Shown piece after piece: positions 1 through 9,019 of a stretch of 32,718 nucleotides of DNA. The notes beneath the pieces are model-generated. The model had not been told where the DNA came from. It ran no database searches and worked only from the letters and a program-made list of their open reading frames with translations. This DNA comes from Candidatus Methanoperedentaceae archaeon HGW-Methanoperedenaceae-1 (GTDB lineage: Archaea > Halobacteriota > Methanosarcinia > Methanosarcinales > Methanoperedenaceae), in contig PGYG01000003.1 in assembly GCA_002839545.1 (NCBI GenBank), positions 1 through 32,718 of the forward strand, given 5' to 3'. The translations under genes and the position numbers were made by a program. Position 1 is the stretch's first letter. Every line of letters starts with the position of its first letter.

Positions 1-902
1 CAATCGGCAACCTCTTTGGAAAAACAAAAGCAACGATTAGCGAGCATCTTACGAAAATATATGCAGAGGGGGAATTGCTAATGGATTCAACTGTTCGGAA
101 TTTCCGAACAGTTCAAACGGAAGGATTAAGACAAGTAGAACGGGATTTGGAGTTCTACAACCTCGATGCCATCATCTCAGTCGGCTACCGCGTAAACTCC
201 TATCAAGCCACCCAATTCCGCATATGGGCAACCAAAACCCTGAAAGAATACATCATCAAGGGCTTTGTAATGGATGACGAACGACTCAAACAGGGAAAAC
301 TATTCGGCAAAGACTATTTCGAAGAACTCCTTGAGCGCATTCGGGAAATCCGTGCAAGTGAACGGCGGTTTTACCAAAAAATCACAGACATTTATGCACT
401 TTCTGCAGACTATGACAAAAACGCACCAATAACAAAAGATTTTTTCGCAACAGTTCAGAACAAGCTCCACTGGGCAATTACAGGAAAAACCGCAGCAGAA
501 ATTATTTACGATTCAGCAGATGCAACAAAGCTCTATATGGGTTTGACAAACTGGAAACATGCGCCTGATGGGAAAATCATAAAACCAGATGTTTCCGTTG
601 CCAAAAATTACCTGAACGAAGCCCACATCAAGCAACTGAATCAAATCGTATCCGCATATCTTGATTTAGCGGAAAACCGGGCACAGCGGAATATTTTGAT
701 GAAAATGACGGATTGGATTGAATTTCTGCACAACTTTTTGGAATTATCCAGTTACCCGATACTACTGGATAAAGGCAAAGTCAGCGCATTGGAAGCGAAA
801 CTAAAAGCTGAGCAGGAATATGAAGAATATCGGGTTATACAGGATGAAAATTATATTTCCGATTTTGACAAAGAGATACAGCGCATTAAGGAAAAAAGAT
901 GA
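1..902 (+). CDS. RhuM-family protein (5' end cut by window edge)
   Basis: The reading frame is open from base 3, upstream of the TTG at 75 that the ORF track uses. The extra residues (GNLFGKTKATISEHLTKIYAEGEL) look like the helix-turn-helix N-terminus typical of this family, so the true start lies outside the window. The body (YNLDAIISVGYRVNS, then FRIWATKTLKEYIIKGFVMDDERLK) is the recognisable signature of the RhuM family, first named from a Salmonella pathogenicity island and common near mobile elements, restriction loci and phage genes in bacteria and archaea. Its biochemical activity is not established. The C-terminal third is helical and charged (KLKAEQEYEEYR), and the protein ends at a normal length, so only the 5' end is missing. 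The neighbouring lipoprotein gene converges on it. Family assignment is firm; function is unknown. Confidence 0.88.
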   Translation, partial: IGNLFGKTKATISEHLTKIYAEGELLMDSTVRNFRTVQTEGLRQVERDLEFYNLDAIISVGYRVNSYQATQFRIWATKTLKEYIIKGFVMDDERLKQGKLFGKDYFEELLERIREIRASERRFYQKITDIYALSADYDKNAPITKDFFATVQNKLHWAITGKTAAEIIYDSADATKLYMGLTNWKHAPDGKIIKPDVSVAKNYLNEAHIKQLNQIVSAYLDLAENRAQRNILMKMTDWIEFLHNFLELSSYPILLDKGKVSALEAKLKAEQEYEEYRVIQDENYISDFDKEIQRIKEKR

Positions 903-1048
903 CGGTAAGGTAAATTATCTAATGTCTGAATTTTAAAGCCAATAAAACGAAAAAGACAATATAAATTATTGCACTAAATTTTTATGGAGTTGAGTAAAAC
1001 CCTGTGCATGATAATGTTTAAGGATGGATATTGTTATGGAGGCGGTTC
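903..1048. other. Convergent intergenic spacer
   Basis: This AT-rich spacer separates the 3' ends of the RhuM-family gene and the repeat lipoprotein gene. I see no convincing ORF, tRNA or strong hairpin in it. Short A/T runs may serve termination. Confidence 0.4.
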
Positions 1049-3706
1049 TTAATTTTCCATAATAATGAACCATTTACCATCCTTTAATCCTGTATACGAC
1101 TTCTTACCGTTAACAACATTGAAATTATTTACAACCTCATAGTTCTTTTCTACTTCAATTTCTGTTTCATCATATACAATAAACTTACCATTTAATCTAT
1201 TTGCAATAAAAGCAATGCTACCGTTGATATCGGTTGGGGATCGGATATCATTGTACTTTTTTCCAATTTCCACCCCGTCATAAACAATGATTAACTTACC
1301 TCCTTTATTTGCAAGATAAGCTAGTTTACCGTTAATGTTGACAGGATTCCAGGCATCATCATATTGTGAGCTCACGACTTTTTCCCCGTGAACAATGAAC
1401 CTTTTGTAGTTGTTTTCAGCAGTATATGCTATTTTCTCGCCTACAACAATGAGATCATATATATTCTCGTATTCTACTCCCTCCTTTCCGTTATAAACTA
1501 CAATCCACATTCCATCTTTTTTATATGTATGATCGATTTTTCCTTCAGCGTCATAAACTGAAACCCATCTCACGTCTTTTTGAGCTTTATAGACCATCTG
1601 ATTGTTGACGTTCATAAAATTCTTGATCTTGCGGTATTTTATGCCTTCTAAACCGTTGAAGACAGTAAACGATCTCTCACCTAGATTAGCAACGTATGCA
1701 GGCTGCCCCCCAACATCTATAACTGTCTCTACATTATCATATTGTTTTCCAAGTTCCCTTCCTTTATAAATAATTAAGTTTTTCAACAAAATTACGTCGC
1801 CATCCATATATTCAGTGTTGACAACATATAGCGTCTCCCTTCCAACATCAACGAAATAACTCATACTGTAGTTTAATACTTCTTCTTCCCCATCAATAAC
1901 CGCGAAAAATTGATCTTCGTTCTTTGCACCATAAGCCAGCTTTCCCCCAACATCGGCGGGAGACCAGACAAATCTGTATTGTGTTCCGAATTCTCTTCCA
2001 TCATAAGCTATGATGTATCCATCCTCACAAGCTCCATAAGCGGCTTTTCCGGCAACATTTATAATAGAATTGATACAATTATATGGTTTTCCTTCATCTC
2101 CTCCATAAACTAAGAACCACTTTCCCTTCTTTTTTGCCTTGTAAACAACTTTTCCGCCAATATCCTTGATGGATCCAATACTATCATATTTGTTTCCTTC
2201 TTTGCCATCATGAACAACCACATACCCCCCATCTTTTATAGCTTTAAATGTGACTTTTCCGCCAACGTCACTAACACTCTCTATACTGTCATATTGCCCA
2301 CCTAACTCCCTGCCATGATATACAACAACCATTCCCTCGTCTACTTCAGCAATATAAGCCAATTTCCCACTGATATTGGATATTGAATAAATCCATTTGT
2401 AGTTACCTATTTCCTCACCATCGTAAACAAGAATCCATCTGCCAGATTTAAGGGCTTTATATGCAACCCTGCCCCCCACATCTGTTATAGTTTCAATACT
2501 ACCATACTCTGTTTCCATCTCCACCCCGTCAAGAACGATGAACCATTTTCCATCTCTCTTTGCCGCATAACCCATCTTACCGTTAATTTTCACTGGATTA
2601 TCAATATAGTCATATCTTATCTCCTGTTCTTTACCATCATATACAACAATGGCTCTCCCCCCCTTTGTAGCCTTATAAGCAAGCTTTCCATCAATATCAA
2701 CTAAAGTGCCTACATCATCATAATCGACACCGATTTCGTACCAATCATGGACAACCACCCATTTTCTACCATTCTCGGCTTTATATGCCAACTTCCAGTC
2801 AATGTTAATAAGATCTTGAACACTGTCGTATTGTTTTCCTACAACACCGTTATAGATGATAAGATACTTCTCATCATTTACAGCCATATAGGCTCGTTCT
2901 CCATTGATGACATTGACACTCAAGATGTTTTCGTATTCTCCCCCTATCTCTTTGTCGGCATAAACAACCCTTGCAAGATTATCTTTAACACTCACATAAG
3001 CTAACTTTCCGCTCCAGTTATATGGTAATGTTGAATACTCATATTCAGTACCTACTTCCTCTTTATCATAGACTACTACATTACTTCCATTTTTCAGGGT
3101 AGTATAGGCAATCTTTCCATTCACATTTAAAATATCAAAAAATACATTGTACTGAGTTTCTATCTCTTCACCGTCATAAATTAGAAAATATATTCCATCT
3201 TTATTAGCGCGATATAATATCTTCCCATCAACTTCTGTATAAGACAGGACAATGTCATATTGTGTTCCAATTTCTGTGTTGTCATATACAAGAATCCATG
3301 TTCCGTTTTTTCCGGCTAAATATGCGGTCTTCCCGCCAATCTTCCTTAAATCAGTTATATCATCGTAATAAGTTCCTTCAGTACCATTATTAACAATTAA
3401 TTTCTTACCGTCCTTTTCGCATATATATACTGGACTGTTATTGAAAAGACCCAGAAAATCAATACTTTCATAGGGTCCCAACTGATGCCATTCCCTTTGG
3501 TCAGGACTATTTAATTGAATTTGTGATACATCTTTGTCATCTTCTTGGACCGCCCCGAGCATTTTTGTTTGAACTACGGTGTTTGTTTCTTCGGCAGGTA
3601 CTTCTAAACCGACGGACTGATTTTCTTTATATATACAACCTGAAAAAAATATTGACAATAACAATATAACAATTAAACTTGATTGTAATAGGTTTTTCAA
3701 GGTCAT
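1049..3706 (-). CDS. Secreted lipoprotein with about 21 tandem beta-strand repeats
   Basis: With the start placed at the internal ATG at 3706, the protein has 885 residues and a textbook lipoprotein signal: a basic start (MTLKNLL), a hydrophobic core and the lipobox FFSGC with Cys at residue 24. The track's TTG start at 3784 would bury this signal behind 26 extra residues, so I prefer 3706, although no Shine-Dalgarno is visible. After a short linker the rest is about 21 degenerate copies of a 36-42 residue unit. Its consensus is roughly GKLAYxAxKDGKWxxVYDGxEIGxxYDxI, followed by a linker of the type xSxxDVG or xDIN. Alternating hydrophobic strands, a conserved aromatic and a DG turn suggest beta-propeller-type blades, distantly like WG or kelch repeats; this fold is inferred. 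It probably sits on the outer face of the cytoplasmic membrane. No catalytic motif is recognisable, and the function is unknown. Confidence 0.85.
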   Translation of the reverse strand: MTLKNLLQSSLIVILLLSIFFSGCIYKENQSVGLEVPAEETNTVVQTKMLGAVQEDDKDVSQIQLNSPDQREWHQLGPYESIDFLGLFNNSPVYICEKDGKKLIVNNGTEGTYYDDITDLRKIGGKTAYLAGKNGTWILVYDNTEIGTQYDIVLSYTEVDGKILYRANKDGIYFLIYDGEEIETQYNVFFDILNVNGKIAYTTLKNGSNVVVYDKEEVGTEYEYSTLPYNWSGKLAYVSVKDNLARVVYADKEIGGEYENILSVNVINGERAYMAVNDEKYLIIYNGVVGKQYDSVQDLINIDWKLAYKAENGRKWVVVHDWYEIGVDYDDVGTLVDIDGKLAYKATKGGRAIVVYDGKEQEIRYDYIDNPVKINGKMGYAAKRDGKWFIVLDGVEMETEYGSIETITDVGGRVAYKALKSGRWILVYDGEEIGNYKWIYSISNISGKLAYIAEVDEGMVVVYHGRELGGQYDSIESVSDVGGKVTFKAIKDGGYVVVHDGKEGNKYDSIGSIKDIGGKVVYKAKKKGKWFLVYGGDEGKPYNCINSIINVAGKAAYGACEDGYIIAYDGREFGTQYRFVWSPADVGGKLAYGAKNEDQFFAVIDGEEEVLNYSMSYFVDVGRETLYVVNTEYMDGDVILLKNLIIYKGRELGKQYDNVETVIDVGGQPAYVANLGERSFTVFNGLEGIKYRKIKNFMNVNNQMVYKAQKDVRWVSVYDAEGKIDHTYKKDGMWIVVYNGKEGVEYENIYDLIVVGEKIAYTAENNYKRFIVHGEKVVSSQYDDAWNPVNINGKLAYLANKGGKLIIVYDGVEIGKKYNDIRSPTDINGSIAFIANRLNGKFIVYDETEIEVEKNYEVVNNFNVVNGKKSYTGLKDGKWFIIMEN
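1052..3445 (-). repeat. Array of about 21 degenerate protein repeats (coding)
   Basis: The repeated unit is visible at protein level as lines such as KLAYLANKGGKLIIVYDGVE and KIAYTAENNYKRFIVHGEK, spaced about 40 residues apart. At DNA level the copies share short stretches such as ccatcataaac and gctttatatgc but are strongly diverged, so the array is old rather than a recent tandem expansion. One unit (about 1780-1850) has a longer insertion, one (about 1500-1560) looks duplicated or fused, and the last copy is half-length at the C-terminus. Confidence 0.8.
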
Positions 3707-3936
3707 TTTATTAATATATACCGTTTCAGGACTTAAAAAAACTGTTGTAATGGTCGATATTTCAGTTCTCGGATACATTCCCAACAGTGTTTGGTGAAAA
3801 GACCGGCATTTCAGATTTGCAGATGTATGTTCATAGTTACTTTTTGGATATGATATTGAGAATTGTAATTGTAATAGAAAATCTCTCTAAAGGTAAAGTA
3901 TATTTATGCGAGACATAAATGATTTAGAAGCAAGGT

Positions 3937-4923
3937 TCATACCTCAAGCACAGTATTAATCTCACCCAATGCCCGTGCATACGTCCCCATCTTATTCAAA
4001 TGCGCCGAAAGCTTATACGGTCTGTGTCCGCCAGGATGGTAAACGATAACAGCCTCTGGCTTGCAGCCCTCAACCATACCCACAAGCTCGTTCACATCCA
4101 TGTGGTCGCTGATATTAATCGTGGGAATCTTATAATCCTTCCTGCCTGTCAGGATGAACTTCCTTGTGTCAGAAAGCCCTGGAATCTGCGCAGGCGTAAC
4201 AATACGGATACTGCAATCGCTGTCAATATCAACAAGCTGTCCCGCATTCTCCATCAATCCTTCAGTAAGCGCAAGCGAAACAGGCTCCATCCCGATATCA
4301 CCCGAATACCCTGCTTCCCTGATAAGTTTAACAGCGCGCTGCGCCTTCCCGAACGAATACGCGCCAAAGGCAATATTTTCATCACACGAGTTTTCAATCG
4401 CTTCCCTGAAACCCTCAATATCATCCTTAAAATGGCACTTCGGGTCAGAAGGGTCGCCATAATTTGCCTCGGTAATAAGCACATCGCATTCAGGTAAATC
4501 CGCTGCGTCCTTAACATCCCCTGTCACAAGAATGCGTGTTCCCAGTTCATTTTCCCAGTAAAAAGCGCATGAGCCGATAGTATGATGGGTCGGGTATGTT
4601 TTCACCTCAACGCCGCAGACATCGACACTCTCGCCCGTCTTGAAAGTAATTCCAGCATATTCTTTCCCGTAAAGAATCTCAAGAGCACGGGCAGTTTCCT
4701 CTGAACATACCGCTTTCCCGGAAACCATTGCGGATTTGCCGTAATGGTCTGAATGAGCGTGTGTTACCAGGAATGCGTCAGGTCCGCAAGCACACGAATT
4801 CGAAGAATCAACTGCAAAAGTCAGCCTTTTTCCAGCATTAAAAACAAGTGAAACATGGGGCTTGAATCCTCTATTTGTCCTGTACCTTATGGGAAGCACA
4901 CCGAGGTCAAATAAAGGCTGCAA
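3937..4923 (-). CDS. Metallo-beta-lactamase-fold nuclease-like hydrolase
   Basis: This 328-residue protein carries the zinc-binding motif THAHSDHYG at about residues 53-61. It continues with a conserved His in TYPTHHTIGSCAFYW, a metal-bridging Asp in ILVTGDVKD and a late His in VIVYHPGGHR. The order fits the MBL-fold exonuclease/mRNA-3'-end-processing-like group, including archaeal single-stranded nucleases and the ligase-associated exonuclease. It is shorter than full beta-CASP proteins. The TTG start is supported by GAGGGG four bases upstream. It begins 11 nt after the thioredoxin stop, so the two genes are probably one transcript. The exact substrate (DNA, RNA or other) cannot be read from sequence. 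Confidence 0.8.
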   Translation of the reverse strand: MQPLFDLGVLPIRYRTNRGFKPHVSLVFNAGKRLTFAVDSSNSCACGPDAFLVTHAHSDHYGKSAMVSGKAVCSEETARALEILYGKEYAGITFKTGESVDVCGVEVKTYPTHHTIGSCAFYWENELGTRILVTGDVKDAADLPECDVLITEANYGDPSDPKCHFKDDIEGFREAIENSCDENIAFGAYSFGKAQRAVKLIREAGYSGDIGMEPVSLALTEGLMENAGQLVDIDSDCSIRIVTPAQIPGLSDTRKFILTGRKDYKIPTINISDHMDVNELVGMVEGCKPEAVIVYHPGGHRPYKLSAHLNKMGTYARALGEINTVLEV

Positions 4924-4934
4924 TAAACCCCTCT

Positions 4935-5207
4935 TTATTTCAAAGCAGCGTTAATGTCTTCTTCCAGCACATTGGCGCGGGTAACGCCGGTATACCGCTT
5001 GAAGACTTTTTCGTCCTTTTCAAGAATCAGGGTTGGAATTGCATGAATCGTATATTTCATAGCAAGTTCCTGGTTTTTATCCACGTCAATCTTCTTGAAC
5101 TCAACCTTTCCCTCGAATTTCTTTTTCAGTTCATCAATTATAGGATCCTGCATCTTGCACGGCCCGCACCAGTCTGCATAAAAATCCATTAATATTACAT
5201 TACTCAT
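4935..5207 (-). CDS. Thioredoxin
   Basis: The 90-residue protein has the classic active site DFYADWCGPCKM near residues 8-19, the cis-proline segment AIPTLIL and the usual thioredoxin length. It reduces protein disulfides in the cytoplasm, accepting electrons from a thioredoxin reductase not seen in this window. The track start at 5273 is too early: the ATG at 5207 has a perfect AGGAGG seven bases upstream and gives the natural N-terminus MSNVILMDFYA. Its start codon overlaps the end of a 30-codon CxxCxxC ORF, and an MBL-fold hydrolase gene follows after 11 nt. A TATA-like box lies near 5312-5320. Confidence 0.93.
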   Translation of the reverse strand: MSNVILMDFYADWCGPCKMQDPIIDELKKKFEGKVEFKKIDVDKNQELAMKYTIHAIPTLILEKDEKVFKRYTGVTRANVLEEDINAALK

Positions 5208-5292
5208 TTCGTTTCCTCCTCGGGTAACAGATGCCACAGGTCTTGCATTTTTCCTTAACCGGCTTTTTACCATCCTGTTTTTTTTCCTGCAT
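5200..5292 (-). CDS. Small CxxCxxC ORF overlapping the thioredoxin start (hypothetical)
   Basis: This 30-residue ORF was too short for the track. It starts with ATG at 5292, has GGTGA about five bases upstream, and ends in TAA that overlaps the thioredoxin start region by 8 nt. The peptide is very basic and ends with KCKTCGICYPRRKR, giving three cysteines in a CxxCxxC pattern. The coupled arrangement suggests it is translated with thioredoxin and could be a metal-binding or redox partner. The thioredoxin Shine-Dalgarno (AGGAGG) doubles as its Arg-Arg codons. A non-coding leader is the alternative. I do not recognise a family. Confidence 0.5.
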   Translation of the reverse strand: MQEKKQDGKKPVKEKCKTCGICYPRRKRNE

Positions 5293-5311
5293 TAACTCAC
5301 CTGTTCCAGAC

Positions 5312-5320
5312 CTTTATATT
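5312..5320 (-). promoter_or_regulatory. Putative TATA box for the thioredoxin operon
   Basis: The minus strand reads AATATAAAGG here. Initiation about 25 nt downstream would fall close to the small ORF start at 5292. A second weaker AT-rich box lies near 5330-5338 and would leave a leader containing the GGTGA ribosome site. Confidence 0.4.
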
Positions 5321-5361
5321 ATGTTATTGTTTAAAATAGTTGCCCAATGAAAAATATAACC

Positions 5362-5403
5362 CGCCCCAATCCAGAAGGTCAGGCTTTAACACTCCCTGGG
5401 GCG
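5362..5403. repeat. 7-bp GC-rich inverted repeat between the thioredoxin and pst operons
   Basis: CGCCCCA at 5362-5368 is matched exactly by TGGGGCG at 5397-5403, with 28 nt between. It stands out in an otherwise AT-rich divergent spacer, upstream of both operon promoters. It could be an operator, a structured RNA or chance. Confidence 0.4.
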
Positions 5404-5450
5404 TAGCAGCAAGCTTAAAGTCCAGCATAACTTAATCATTATTATACTGA

Positions 5451-5459
5451 TTTTATATA
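5451..5459 (+). promoter_or_regulatory. Putative TATA box of the pst operon
   Basis: TTTTATATA matches the methanogen TATA consensus. Other TATA-like stretches follow (catatata, agtatata), so the exact start site is uncertain. The leader to pstS would be roughly 60 nt or less. Confidence 0.5.
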
Positions 5460-5544
5460 GCATATATAGATTATTGTGATAAAGTATATACATTCAGGAA
5501 AAACAACTGGGATAGAGACAATAAGAATGACGGAGATTATAAGA

Positions 5545-6486
5545 ATGATACGTATGGACAGGTTAAAGACAATAATAATTATAATTCTAGCTGGCGTATT
5601 CCTGGCAGGATGCGTGGACAATAATGAAAAACCACCAGATAATACTGCACAGCCTCTTTCAGGCACAGTCAAAGCAGACGGCTCAAGCACTGTATTCCCG
5701 ATAAGCGAAGCAGTGGCAGAGGAATTCCAGAAGCTCCATCCCAACGTCAGGGTAACCGTTGGTATCAGCGGCACAGGCGGAGGCTTCAAGAAATTCTGCA
5801 CAGGCGAGACCGATATAAACGATGCCTCAAGAGCGATAAAAGATTCCGAGAAAGAACTCTGTGCAAAGAACGGCATCACATACGAGGAATTCGCAGTGGC
5901 TTTTGACGGGCTTTCCGTGATGGTAAATCCCCAGAATGATTGGGTAGATTCTCTTACAGTTGCAGAGCTAAAGAAGATATGGGAGCCAAACAGCACTGTT
6001 AAGACATGGAAAGACGTACGCCCCAACTTCCCCAATGAGAAGATAATTCTTGTAGGAGCTGACACGGATTCAGGCACTTTTGACTATTTCACAGAAACGA
6101 TAGTAGGCAAGGAGAAATCCAGCAGGTCTGACTACACCGCAAGCGCGGATGATAATGTGCTTGTGCAGGCTATTGCAGGTGAGAAATATGCCCTTGGATA
6201 CTTCGGCTATGCATACTATGTTGAAAATCCGGGCAAGTTGAAACTGGTGGCAATAGACAGCGGTAAAGGGCAGGTTCTTCCTTCAGAGCAGACAATCAAT
6301 GACGGCACATATAAGCCATTATCAAGACCGCTCTTAATTTATGTAAATAAAGAATCCATGAAGCGTCCTGAAATTAAAGAGTTCGTAAAATATTACTTCA
6401 CTGCAGGAAAAGAGCTTGTATCGCAGGTAGGCTACGTGAAGATGCCGGATACGGTGTATGAAGAAGCATTGAGCAGGCTGGAATAA
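5545..6486 (+). CDS. pstS: Phosphate ABC transporter, substrate-binding lipoprotein PstS
   Basis: PstS captures phosphate outside the cell and delivers it to the PstCA channel. From the chosen ATG the 313-residue protein has an N-terminal hydrophobic stretch and the lipobox FLAGC with Cys at residue 23, so it is lipid-anchored. The phosphate-binding signature [10 protein letters not shown] is followed by [12 protein letters not shown] and [12 protein letters not shown], all typical of the PstS group with periplasmic-binding-protein fold. The track start at 5476 adds an implausible leader; GGAG at 5532-5535 points to the ATG at 5545, with 5554 as an alternative. It heads the pstSCAB-phoU operon, 40 nt before pstC. 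Confidence 0.95.
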   Translation: MIRMDRLKTIIIIILAGVFLAGCVDNNEKPPDNTAQPLSGTVKADGSSTVFPISEAVAEEFQKLHPNVRVTVGISGTGGGFKKFCTGETDINDASRAIKDSEKELCAKNGITYEEFAVAFDGLSVMVNPQNDWVDSLTVAELKKIWEPNSTVKTWKDVRPNFPNEKIILVGADTDSGTFDYFTETIVGKEKSSRSDYTASADDNVLVQAIAGEKYALGYFGYAYYVENPGKLKLVAIDSGKGQVLPSEQTINDGTYKPLSRPLLIYVNKESMKRPEIKEFVKYYFTAGKELVSQVGYVKMPDTVYEEALSRLE

Positions 6487-6526
6487 AAACGCAAGTAATA
6501 TATCATGAAGTACAGGGTAAGAGCTA

Positions 6527-7429
6527 ATGGAGATAAGACCGGATGCATTGAAATGGCAAAACATCAGGGAGATGGCTATCGAGAAAGCCTTCTTCCTCTG
6601 CGCCATTGTTTCTATTTTGACGACTCTCGGTATTGTTCTTGTCCTTGTTTTTGAGACTTTTTCCTTTTTTAAGGAAGTCCCCGTCCTTGAATTCCTCACA
6701 GGCACGACCTGGGCACCCACATACCGCCCGCAGCATTTTGGCGTGCTCCCATTGATAAACGGCACGTTGATGATAGCAGGCGGCGCGGCTGTCATAGCAA
6801 TCCCGCTTGGCATAGCCAGCGCCATATATCTCAGTGAATATGCAAGCGCAAAAGTCCGCAATACCGTGAAACCCGCACTTGAGATTCTTGCAGGCATACC
6901 GACTGTGGTGTACGGTTATTTTGCAATAAGTTTCATAACCCCGCTTTTGCGGAATTTTGTGGACACAAACATCTTCAATGCCGCTTCTGCAAGTATTGTT
7001 GTTGGTATTATGATACTTCCCATGATATCAAGCCTGAGTGAGGATGCCATGCGCTCTGTTCCCCGTGCATTAAGGGAAGGCGCATATGCGCTTGGCTCAA
7101 CCAAATTTGATGTTTCAACAAAAATCGTTGTACCGTCTGCGCTTTCAGGCATAATCGCCTCTTTTATCCTTGCTATATCACGAGCCATAGGTGAAACCAT
7201 GGCAGTAACCTTAGCCGCAGGCGCAACACCAAAAATGACACTTAATTTCTTTGAAAGTATCCAGACCATGACAGCTTACATCGTCCAGGTAAGTATGGGT
7301 GACACACCATTCGGTAGTATTGAATACAAGACAATATTTGCCGTAGGAATGGTGCTTTTTGTCATGACCCTGTTCATGAACATCGTAAGCATGTGGATAA
7401 AAGGGAGATACAGGGAGGTATACAATTGA
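6527..7429 (+). CDS. pstC: Phosphate ABC transporter permease PstC
   Basis: This 300-residue integral membrane protein has about six transmembrane segments and the conserved cytoplasmic EAA-type loop [21 protein letters not shown], where the ATPase docks. Motifs [12 protein letters not shown] and [10 protein letters not shown] are typical of PstC. With PstA it forms the phosphate channel in the cytoplasmic membrane. It starts 40 nt after pstS, and its TGA stop overlaps the TTG start of pstA. Confidence 0.95.
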   Translation: MEIRPDALKWQNIREMAIEKAFFLCAIVSILTTLGIVLVLVFETFSFFKEVPVLEFLTGTTWAPTYRPQHFGVLPLINGTLMIAGGAAVIAIPLGIASAIYLSEYASAKVRNTVKPALEILAGIPTVVYGYFAISFITPLLRNFVDTNIFNAASASIVVGIMILPMISSLSEDAMRSVPRALREGAYALGSTKFDVSTKIVVPSALSGIIASFILAISRAIGETMAVTLAAGATPKMTLNFFESIQTMTAYIVQVSMGDTPFGSIEYKTIFAVGMVLFVMTLFMNIVSMWIKGRYREVYN

Positions 7430-8265
7430 GTATAAAAGGACGGGCATTTGAATACACATGCCTTGCAGCCACAATGACTGCGCTTCTTCTCCTTGCCATG
7501 CTGCTCTGGGATGCATGGGATAAGGGAGCAGGCTGGCTAAGCTGGGAATTCCTTACCAGTTTCCCGTCACGGTTTCCTGAAAAGGCAGGTATAAAATCCG
7601 CCCTGTGGGGCTCTATATGGCTCATGATTATTACTGCTGTGGTTTCGCTCCCGCTTGGTGTTGGAACAGCAATTTACCTTGAGGAGTACGCTAAGAAAAC
7701 ATGGTTAACAAAGATAATCGAGATTAACATCTCAAACCTTGCAGGCGTTCCAAGTGTTGTTTACGGGCTTCTGGGTCTGGCGCTTTTCGTGCGGGGACTG
7801 GCGCTTGAGAGAAGCCTCATATCAGGCGCACTTACCATATCCCTTCTCATCCTGCCCATAATAATAATTTCAAGCAGGGAAGCCATAAAAGCAGTTCCAT
7901 CCTCAATAAGGGAAGCCTCGCTTGCCCTCGGAGCTACCAGATGGCAGACCGTGAAGTACCACGTCCTGCCTGCCGCACTTCCGGGAATACTTACCGGTAA
8001 TATCCTTGCTCTTTCCCGCGCCATAGGTGAGGCTGCTCCGTTGATTATGATTGGCGCGCTCACTTTTATAGCTTTCACGCCTGAAAGTATATTTGACCCG
8101 TTCACTGCGCTTCCCATCCAGATTTTCAACTGGGCGTCAAGACCAAAAGCAGAATTCCAGTTTCTTGCAGCAGCAGGCATCCTTGTATTGCTTGCTTTGC
8201 TTCTGGCTATGAATGCTGCTGCCATACTCATACGAAACAAATACCAGAGGTACGTAAAATGGTGA
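7426..8265 (+). CDS. pstA: Phosphate ABC transporter permease PstA
   Basis: The second Pst permease has 279 residues from the chosen start, multiple transmembrane helices, the motif [17 protein letters not shown] and the EAA loop [21 protein letters not shown]. The ATG at 7393 used by the track sits deep in pstC and lacks a ribosome site. GGAGGT at 7414-7419 is six bases before a TTG at 7426 that overlaps the pstC stop, which strongly supports a coupled TTG start. Confidence 0.93.
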   Translation: MSIKGRAFEYTCLAATMTALLLLAMLLWDAWDKGAGWLSWEFLTSFPSRFPEKAGIKSALWGSIWLMIITAVVSLPLGVGTAIYLEEYAKKTWLTKIIEINISNLAGVPSVVYGLLGLALFVRGLALERSLISGALTISLLILPIIIISSREAIKAVPSSIREASLALGATRWQTVKYHVLPAALPGILTGNILALSRAIGEAAPLIMIGALTFIAFTPESIFDPFTALPIQIFNWASRPKAEFQFLAAAGILVLLALLLAMNAAAILIRNKYQRYVKW

Positions 8266-8269
8266 TTAA

Positions 8270-9019
8270 ATGACCGCAGCCATCAATACAGTAAATTTAA
8301 ACGCATGGTACGGAAAAACACATGCGCTGAAAAACATTAACCTGAAAATTGAAGATAACAAAATCACAGCCATTATAGGTCCGAGCGGGTGCGGGAAATC
8401 CACGTTCATACGCTGCCTCAACAGGATGAACGACCTTATAGACGGTTTCAGGACTGAAGGTGAGCTTCTGGTTCATGGAACTGATGTGAATCAGGAAGAC
8501 CCTGTAGAACTTCGCAAAAAGGTAGGTATGGTTTTCCAGAAGCCAAACCCATTTCCCAAGAGCATCTATGAGAATATAGCCTATGGTCCGAGAATACATG
8601 GTATAAATGATAAGAAAAAGCTTGACGTTATAGTGGAAACAAGTCTTAAAAATGCAGCCTTATGGGATGAAGTCAAAGACAGGCTCAAAGATAATGCATT
8701 GGAATTAAGCGGAGGTCAGCAGCAGCGCCTGTGTATAGCAAGGGCGCTGGCTGTGGAACCCCAGATTATACTGTTTGACGAGCCATGCTCAGCGTTAGAC
8801 CCTGTCTCGACAAGCAAAATCGAAGACCTGATGACAGACCTTAAGGAAAAATATACCCTTGTCATAGTAACGCATAATATGCAGCAGGCAGCGAGGGTGA
8901 GCGATTATACTGCATTTTTCTTGATGGGTGAGCTGGTAGAGTTTGGAGAAACAAAGCAGATATTCAAGAAGCCGAAAGAGAAAAGCACAGAGGATTACAT
9001 AATAGGGAGGTTTGGATAA
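8270..9019 (+). CDS. pstB: Phosphate ABC transporter ATPase PstB
   Basis: The 249-residue ATPase has Walker [10 protein letters not shown] (about residues 38-46), a Q-loop region [18 protein letters not shown], the signature [16 protein letters not shown] near 145 and Walker [14 protein letters not shown] near 167, then the switch His in VTHNMQQA. The QKPNPFP segment is diagnostic of PstB. It powers phosphate import through PstCA. A GGTGA ribosome site overlaps the pstA stop, and the pstB stop overlaps the phoU start by one base. Confidence 0.97.
   Translation: MTAAINTVNLNAWYGKTHALKNINLKIEDNKITAIIGPSGCGKSTFIRCLNRMNDLIDGFRTEGELLVHGTDVNQEDPVELRKKVGMVFQKPNPFPKSIYENIAYGPRIHGINDKKKLDVIVETSLKNAALWDEVKDRLKDNALELSGGQQQRLCIARALAVEPQIILFDEPCSALDPVSTSKIEDLMTDLKEKYTLVIVTHNMQQAARVSDYTAFFLMGELVEFGETKQIFKKPKEKSTEDYIIGRFG

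Noticed and set aside
1049-3445. Regular spaced repeats considered as a CRISPR array
   Set aside because: The repeats are diverged at DNA level, about 120 nt apart, and coding; no identical short repeats or unique spacers.
3711-3719. TATA-like TATATATTAA just upstream of the lipoprotein start
   Set aside because: It is only 6-15 nt from the ATG, too close for an archaeal TATA box to serve that start.
4000-4497. 165-codon plus-strand ORF
   Set aside because: It is antisense to the MBL-fold gene, whose zinc-binding motifs are well conserved.
5442-6077. 211-codon minus-strand ORF
   Set aside because: It is antisense to pstS, Ser/Phe/Ile-rich, and has no recognisable domain; a shadow of a highly conserved gene.
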